Part shown: positions 57,545 through 64,000 of the stretch, piece after piece | Layout of the letters: every line of letters begins with the position of its first letter | How positions within the stretch are numbered: position 1 is the stretch's first letter | NCBI GenBank assembly: GCA_013400975.1 | Contig: WBMZ01010923.1 | Location: forward strand, 1-64,000 | DNA length: 64,000 bases | Source of the DNA: Atrichornis clamosus | Lineage: Eukaryota; Chordata; Aves; Passeriformes; Menuridae | Direction of reading: 5' to 3' | Notes under the pieces: generated by a model | What the model was told of the DNA's origin: nothing | What the model saw: the letters and a program-made list of their open reading frames with translations, nothing else | The model's database searches: none | Position numbers and translations under genes: made by a program

Positions 57545-60500
57545 GAGCAGAAGGTGCTTTGTCCCATCTTCAGCTCTGCTGCACACCAAGCCCATGTACT
57601 GAAGCTCCAGGGTGTTTGCTTTGTCATTTTAGAATTGCGCTTCAGCCTGTGCAGGATTTCTGTGCAATGTTCACAGGGGCAGTGAAGTGTGACCCTCTAA
57701 CTCCTGGTTCCCAGGGCCCATGTTCAGAAATGACCCGGCAGTGTTTCTTTTCCCCTGCTCATCGTTGCCAAGGGATAGCTGTGTATCACATTTGGGATGC
57801 ATCACTTAAGACTGGTGATAAAATGTCACATTATTTCCTTCTTCTAGAAACTCGGTGTAACTGACCCTTATGGCACGCTGCTTAAAAAGAATTGTGGAAC
57901 ACAGCAAAATGACTGGTGTGCAGAAACATTATTTTATCTTAGATTTTGCTTCTGATTTATGTACAGCAACAGATTCAAAGCAATTAACAGAAATCCATGT
58001 TCAATGGCCAGCTCAATCATAATATTTGAAGAAAAGCTTCAGTCTCCCGTAGGCTTTTGATAATTTTTTAATACATATTTATCCATTCTTCTTCCTACAT
58101 TTATTTCTTAGCTGGTAATACACTAGCTAAGTAAAAGAGCTCTGTTTTGAATTTAATTCCACCATTATGAGCAAATATATTTTCTTTTAACTTTAACTCT
58201 TTCATACATCAAAGTTGACAGATCAGTAATACATGTAACTGAATTATGATGAATTTATTCTGCAGAAATATGAAAAGAGGTTTTTAACATTGTTTTTACT
58301 GCTCAAATACTTAAGCCAAAATTTCATAGGCAAGTAACCACTTTGGAAGCCAGAGAACATTTGAAGATTTAGGCCATTTTTAATTGATTTGCTCAACAAA
58401 CCTTGAAAGATACACTAAAAAAAAGAGGAAAAAAAGAAAAAAGGAAATGAAAACAAAAAAGAAGTCAAATTCTTTACATTTACAGAAAGAAAAATAAATC
58501 TTGGATTAAAAAAAAAACCAAAAGAGGATGGTTTGTGATACATCATTTCTCTCAACTGTAAAGACCTGTGTCCACAGACATGGTGATTTAATCTTGTAGT
58601 CCAAGTCAATAGAAAAGATCTTGAATTTCAATCTCCAGGTCAGCTCAGGGATGTAAAACAATTGCTATTATCTGACCCAAGTGCAAACCTATACAGGCAG
58701 AGGATTTTATTGGTTTGAGGAGTGAAAGTTTTGTGTTTGTGCCCTGCCCAGTGTGACAAGGATGCTCCAAGTAACAGCAGGTCCTGCCTTTCTCCTTCAG
58801 AATTTTCCTTTGATTTCTAGTAGATTATCAAATTTCTACCATATTATCTATTTTCCTCCGTCTTGTCTCCATACTCTAAACAATTATAATTTTATCGACC
58901 ATTATCTTTTTTCACCTTTTTTTTTTCATTCTTAAGATCACCCTCTCTCCTTTTCAAACACTTTCCCTTCTGTTCCTTTTTTAATTTGTACATTTCTGAG
59001 TTTATTAATTTTCTCAGATCCTCTTGCACTGCTGATTAAAAATCCCAGCTTTCAGCAAGTTAGATTGTTCGAGTTATTATGATTGTATTCTGGCAAGAGG
59101 TGCATCAGGTCACACAAAAGTAATTAGAGATTTTAATTTACAAAGCAGCATGCCAAGAAGTCTGTAGGCATTATCAAAAAATAAGTTGAAGTATATCTTG
59201 AGATGAAAAAAAAAGAAGGCACACAAAAGCTAATTAATTTCCAAAATAGTCAAGAAATTGGAAATATTTGAAAAACAGTAATAACAAAAACAATAATTTT
59301 AATTTGCTTTAAAATTTTAAGAGGAATTTGTCCATTTGGTCCACTAATGTTATAAATTTCCTATTAAAATTGCTTCTTTTATTGCAAAAAGAAAGGTATT
59401 TTTTGTTTATGTCCATTTGTTAAATCACTTCTGTCTAAATCAATTTCAGGTTCTGTTATTAAACTTATGATATCTTTTGCACACATAAATGATGGTAGTC
59501 TCTCCTACTTCTCTCCTGACATATTTATTTTTCAGGAAAAGGTTCTCATTTGGTTTTCACATACCTATCTATTTCAGCCAGTAGTTAAGTCATTTTTTTT
59601 TTTCAGTGTGATTTTTGGAGTTTGTTTGAAAATTTGAAAATTCACTGCTCCCCCCACCCCAGCTCTGTTACCATTTTCTCCTCTCCTCAGTGATCTTTTC
59701 TATTCTATTTCTAAGCCGTTTCACAGCACCTCCTCTGTAATTCCTATTTGCTCTTCCATTTTTCCACTCTGTTACATCCTCAGTTCAGTGGAGATTTTTG
59801 CAGTTCCCCTGAATCATAACTCTCAAGAACAGAAGGATAGGGACAAATCATTGAGTAAGGAAACTAGACTTGCTGATTACTTTGTACTCTCTCTGACCTT
59901 TATTTTTTTTTAAATGGAGAACTCCCTCAATGCCTAATTTTGAAAAACAAACTCAATATAAAAGGTCTTCCTGAACTGATTGCAGGATCAAGAGTCCTAA
60001 GGGATGTGGGCTAAGAAAAATACCTAGCTGATTTCCATCTCAAATAACTTCAGTTCTAAAAAGAGTATATAAAAATATTTATTGTTACTTCCATAAAGTT
60101 TCAGAGCTACCCTCTTTCATTCACCGGAGTTTCCATATTATTATTTTTTTAAATCTGGTACATTAGAATACTAATTACAGCTTGCTCTGAAATATTAATA
60201 AAACAAGCAATTTTCTGACCTATCAGAAAATTCATCAGTAAAATAATGTAACAAAAAAGCGAGTTAAAGAAGAGAGACCACGGTTTCTCTGCTGTAGAGC
60301 TCTGGTTATTCTGTTGTGGTGGAACTCCAGCTGTGATCAATCATGGCATCTTCCAGCGACAGTTTCAAAGGCACGTGTTTATTGGGACAGACAAGAACAT
60401 CACCAGGAGTGTTATTTACTTCAGGTGCTGGCACACAGTACCAGCCGTCGGACTGAAACACTGACTCAGTCCCTGCAGCTGAAAACTAGGGGAGTTTTTT

Positions 60501-61934
60501 CAAATCATACACCCATGTGAGCAAAACCAGGGGCATCGTAGCATAGCATAAGTCATGGAGATTTTTTTTTTTTTTTCCAACAGCATAAAATCTATGAAGT
60601 TTGAGAGAAAATTTCCCAACTAACCCAGGCAAAAATTCCACTGTAATTTCTAATGACAAAAGAATACCACATTCAGATTAAATACTGTGATTATGATTTT
60701 TAAGAAAGTTTTATTTTGAAAAAGCAGTAATAGAACCCTACAGACTTGCTAAATTTCATGAATTTCTTCACGTATATAACCAAATCACCTGTAATCTCTA
60801 TTTTTAACCAGTGGGTGGAATGGTTTTTTGTGTCAGTAGTGCAGAATGGAAACACCCAGCACAGCTGCAGGCTTTTCCTCTACCACAGAACATGGGAACC
60901 CAGCTCATACAGAGATCAGGGGAATCAGCCTGAAACAAAGGATGTTTTTGTTGCCAGTGATATGAAAAAAAAATCAAAGAAAACCCCAACCCTGACCACC
61001 ACAACTCAAAATCAATGAATGAACTAAACAAAAAACCCACAAAACAAAGACTCATACCAGAGCACACACAGGTGATCAACACAGAGTCTGAAATGTACTT
61101 GTGGAATACTTCAGAAAGACAGGATACCTGCTGATGTTGTGGGGGCCCCGATGTCTAGAATAATTGGGAATTTATCAAATAGGGATATTTAGAATTGAAT
61201 AAAATATCTGCTTCAAGAGGGTATTAGTAGTCTTGTGGAAGGAATGCCTGTTCTACAGGAAGGAAGGGAGGTGGCAGCTACCTCATAAATCAAAGGGCTG
61301 TTTGGTAGCCTCATCCCTGTCCCCTGTCCCCCAAGGTTAAAAACTGTTGTGTTGTGTTGAGACCAAATGAAAACCAGTGACCAGAACAACCAGATGAGAG
61401 AGACTTTACGTCCTGACTCTGAGAGGATCTTTGTGGTTATTCCAGCATCAAAAAATGAAGAATGAGATGGTTAAAGGTCCCATCCTGAGGGAATGAATCC
61501 TATCTGACAACCAGTCCAGGAAAGCATGAAGCCTGACTGGAACCAAGTCAAAGATCTTAAAGATATATTGTCAATACTAATGCTGCCTTTTGGCCGTGCT
61601 TTAGTTCATCTTCACTCTAAGCTGCTTTACGAATTACTCTGGACACTCATTTATCTCCCTCGTAGGAGACTGATGTGCTGACAGTCATCTGCTAGTGCAG
61701 GTCAAGGAGAGGAGTATAAAACTGGTGTTATTAAACCTTCAGCGTACCAGACTTGGCAGGGACCTACAAACATTGCGAGATTAATGTGCGACACCATAAA
61801 CGGTTCACGTGAAAACCTAGTTAAAACTTTGGTTTCATTTTACTGGTGACATTCCATGAAGCAACACCTCTGGCAAGACTGGTAGTTCCGAGTGAAAAAG
61901 CCAACCCCAAAACTGAAAGTCCCTACAGTGCTGT
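57545..61934. other. Unique AT-rich sequence, no gene recognised
   Basis: It contains A-rich (58418-58520) and T/C-rich (58840-58990) stretches and several T runs (59593, 59905, 60563). No transposon end is recognised. Short frames over it resemble nothing known. Confidence 0.5.
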
Positions 61935-62065
61935 TCTGTTGTGGTGGGTTAACCCATTCTGGCTGTCAGGTGCCCACCAAGACACTCTCACCCACCTGCT
62001 CAGCAGCAGAAGGAGAGGAAATAGGATGGGAACCTCACGGACTGAGATAGGAACAAGCTGATCAA
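61935..62065 (-). mobile_element. Fragment of a second avian ERV LTR family
   Basis: It opens with 'ttgtggtgggttaaccc' and follows with 'gtcaggtgcccaccaagaca', 'cactctcacccacctgctca' and 'cacggactgagataggaaca'. This order is seen at the right end of a common avian ERVL-type LTR, read here in reverse. Similarity fades after about 62065. A weak further match around 62490-62520 ('aataaactaccaatctaatc') might be the same element after an insertion. No internal retroviral gene is present. Confidence 0.6.
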
Positions 62066-64000
62066 ACAAATCAAATTCTTGAAATGTGCTGGGGTGCAGT
62101 TTATCTTTCAAATTACCTCCCACATTCAAGCTCTCATGTAGCTTTATGGTACTCAAAACCAAATGTAAAATACGAGCTTACTGATGATCTCTTTTGTTTC
62201 TGAAACTAAGCAGGTGAAAGCAATTTGTGTGGAGCAATTGTGCAACTATTTTTATTATTCCAGGGCAAAGGAGGCACCACAGCAGCAGAGAAAGGACAGC
62301 AACTTTCACAAATACAGACCACAATCTGAAGGGGGTAGGTGGGTGAGTGAGTAACCTATAAATGTGTTTTATGGATATAAGAATATTTTTTATATCTATT
62401 AAGTTGTTCTACAGGAGCACTGGCAGATCCTGGAAGTGTGAGTATTAAAAGGACAGCAATCAGACTAGTGTAATTCAAAAGAAAGACAGTTAATTCAATA
62501 AACTACCAATCTAATCAGACATGCATCCATGGTAAGGGGAAAAAACAGGGAAAAGTTGCCAAGTGACAAAAATGCTCTTGCCAAAGGGAAGTATGAAGAA
62601 GTGACAGAAGAATGAACATGAAAATAATCAAAAGGCTAGTGGTAAAATAAGATACAAAAAGAAGAGGTTTTATAAACACAATAGAAAATGAAATCCAAAG
62701 GAAGCAAAAGTCTCTTATTCAACAGGAAAAAAGAACAAAAAAGAGATTATTCACAACAGACTAAATTCAATACTTAGATTTTTTTTAATCATAAAAGAAA
62801 GAAAGAAAAAGGTAGCTTTGACCAGATACTTCATAAAATGAGTTTTATCACAAGGATAATATGTCAGGGAGAATTTGAAAAAAGCAGGGTAAAGAGTATT
62901 TAGATAAATGAACTGAATATAAATTTATCTTTAAATGTTTTTTAAAAATCTAACCAAAGAGATTTATAAAACTTCAGTGGTTTTCATCAAGAGATCATAG
63001 AAGACAGAAGACTTGAAAAAGGAGAAGAATGTGAAATTCTGTATCAGCTATAAAGAAGTAGGCAGGAATATAAGAGAATTACAGGTCATGATACCTACCT
63101 TGAGGAATCAGGACAGAAAGAATTATCCATCTATTTATGCTGAAAGAGAATGAAATAGAAAAGGCAGACAGTGCAGTTTTGTTGAAGTTCAGATAGTGGC
63201 AAAGCAGTCTTATTTTCTCCAAGATGGAAACATGTATCGGGTTAAAACCGAATATGTATCTGACTTAAATAAAGATTTTCCTACTGCCCTAAGGGACTTT
63301 CTCAAAAGAAAACTAAAGAACCACAATCCAAATAAAAACATAGATGAGCTCTCCTTGCTTTCTAAACTACGGGTCAAATACTTATTAATGCTTCCTTCAT
63401 AGTGAGAGGACATTCATCAATACAGCAGCCGGAATAAAAGCAGAACATGGCAAAGGGTGCCAATGACATAAATGTAATGTCATTGGAGAAAAAGTAAACC
63501 TCATGGTGGAAGAGCAAAAAAGGATCCATGGGAGAAAAGTGCACCTGAATGGTTAAAGGAGAATTCATATGGCAGGACAGACTAGAAAGATGAAAAGAAA
63601 CATTGCTCCAGAAATATGGATAATGCACACTCTACGTGAGTAATGGAAGAGGTCATGGATACAGACATTGTGCTGTGAAGCTGACTAAATCTGTCAACTT
63701 GGTGCCTAATCCAACAAATTGTGAAGACCGTGGCTTTCAGATGTTTACTCTCAGTATATCTAATTGCTTAAATTTGGTGAGGGAACACTGCAGCACAAGC
63801 TTCATATGCAGCCTGTTAACAGAGCTGCTGCTAACATTACATATTCTGTTCTTCATCTCTGCAATCAATTTCTTACATCTCTCTCAGTTTCATCTGCAAG
63901 CAGACTGCTTAAAAGTAAAGTGATATAAAGTGTTTCCCAGCAACTACTTCATCACTTCCAGTGACCTTCAAATTACATTTAACATTTGTCTTGGACAAAA
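62066..64000. other. A- and purine-rich sequence to the window end, no gene recognised
   Basis: From about 62560 to 63640 the plus strand is rich in A and G (many GAAA, AAAG and AGAAG words), with a GAAA microsatellite at about 62794-62810. A frame at 63196-63402 (68 codons) reads as a plausible but unrecognised peptide. I cannot assign a repeat family. Confidence 0.45.

Noticed and set aside
63196..63402. 68-codon frame with a protein-like peptide near the window end
   Set aside because: No family is recognised. It starts at a non-ATG codon and lies in A-rich sequence where such frames arise by chance.
1..64000. A CRISPR array, operon or other bacterial-type system
   Set aside because: Nothing of the kind is present. 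Transposon content and base composition show vertebrate nuclear DNA.

Overview
The window looks like nuclear DNA of a bird. The best evidence is a dense scatter of 5'-truncated CR1 LINE copies carrying the avian 3' tail (short repeats of the attctatga type). There are also solo or shortened LTRs of the avian ERVL-like family, the one that opens near 'ggttttggctggg' and closes near 'ggttaaaccac'. The background is AT-rich, with short homopolymers and little satellite DNA. I recognise no mammalian SINE or L1, and nothing suggests a bacterium, phage or organelle. I cannot tell the order of bird from this.

I find no protein-coding gene that I can support. No open frame exceeds about 175 codons. 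The longest frames lie in CR1 copies, in GC-rich patches or in one-sided-composition stretches, and none outside CR1 resembles a family I know. I recognise no tRNA, rRNA, known microRNA or CRISPR array. The window is best read as a gene desert or part of a very long intron.

Layout. 1-9,000: AT-rich sequence with two minus-strand CR1 copies (1.3 and 2.4 kb), a CpG-rich patch with paired homeodomain-type motifs (4.1-4.4 kb), an ERVL-type LTR (5.9-6.4 kb) and a short CR1 end (7.4 kb). 9,000-13,400: a T-rich tract, two abutting opposite CR1 copies (9.4-9.9 kb), two CR1 fragments, then a small CpG-island-like patch (13.0-13.3 kb) followed by a textbook splice-donor motif. 13,400-21,300: mostly unique sequence with an RFX-type motif (15.4 kb) and an LTR remnant (18.7 kb). 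21,300-30,100: an internally deleted CR1 (21.4 kb), a purine-rich stretch (25.5-26.0 kb) and two CR1 copies (28.1 and 29.4 kb), the second with decayed ORF2 code. 30,100-46,600: mainly unique sequence, CR1 ends at 35.3, 36.3, 40.9 and 46.3 kb, a regulatory-looking block at 35.65-36.03 kb, a GC-rich patch at 41.4-41.95 kb and a miniature LTR at 45.85 kb. 46,600-64,000: an old CR1-like remnant (48.2 kb), a candidate conserved block (50.2-50.5 kb), TA and CTAT microsatellites, a 0.7-kb CR1 (56.7 kb), an LTR remnant of a second family (61.9 kb) and a purine/A-rich stretch to the end.

Nothing forms a gene system. The points most worth checking are the CpG patch with its downstream donor motif (possible unannotated promoter and first exon), the motif-rich candidate regulatory blocks, two acceptor-linked open stretches, and several unusual transposon structures. 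All family assignments come from reading by eye against remembered consensus patterns, without alignment. Boundaries of older elements may be off by tens of bases.
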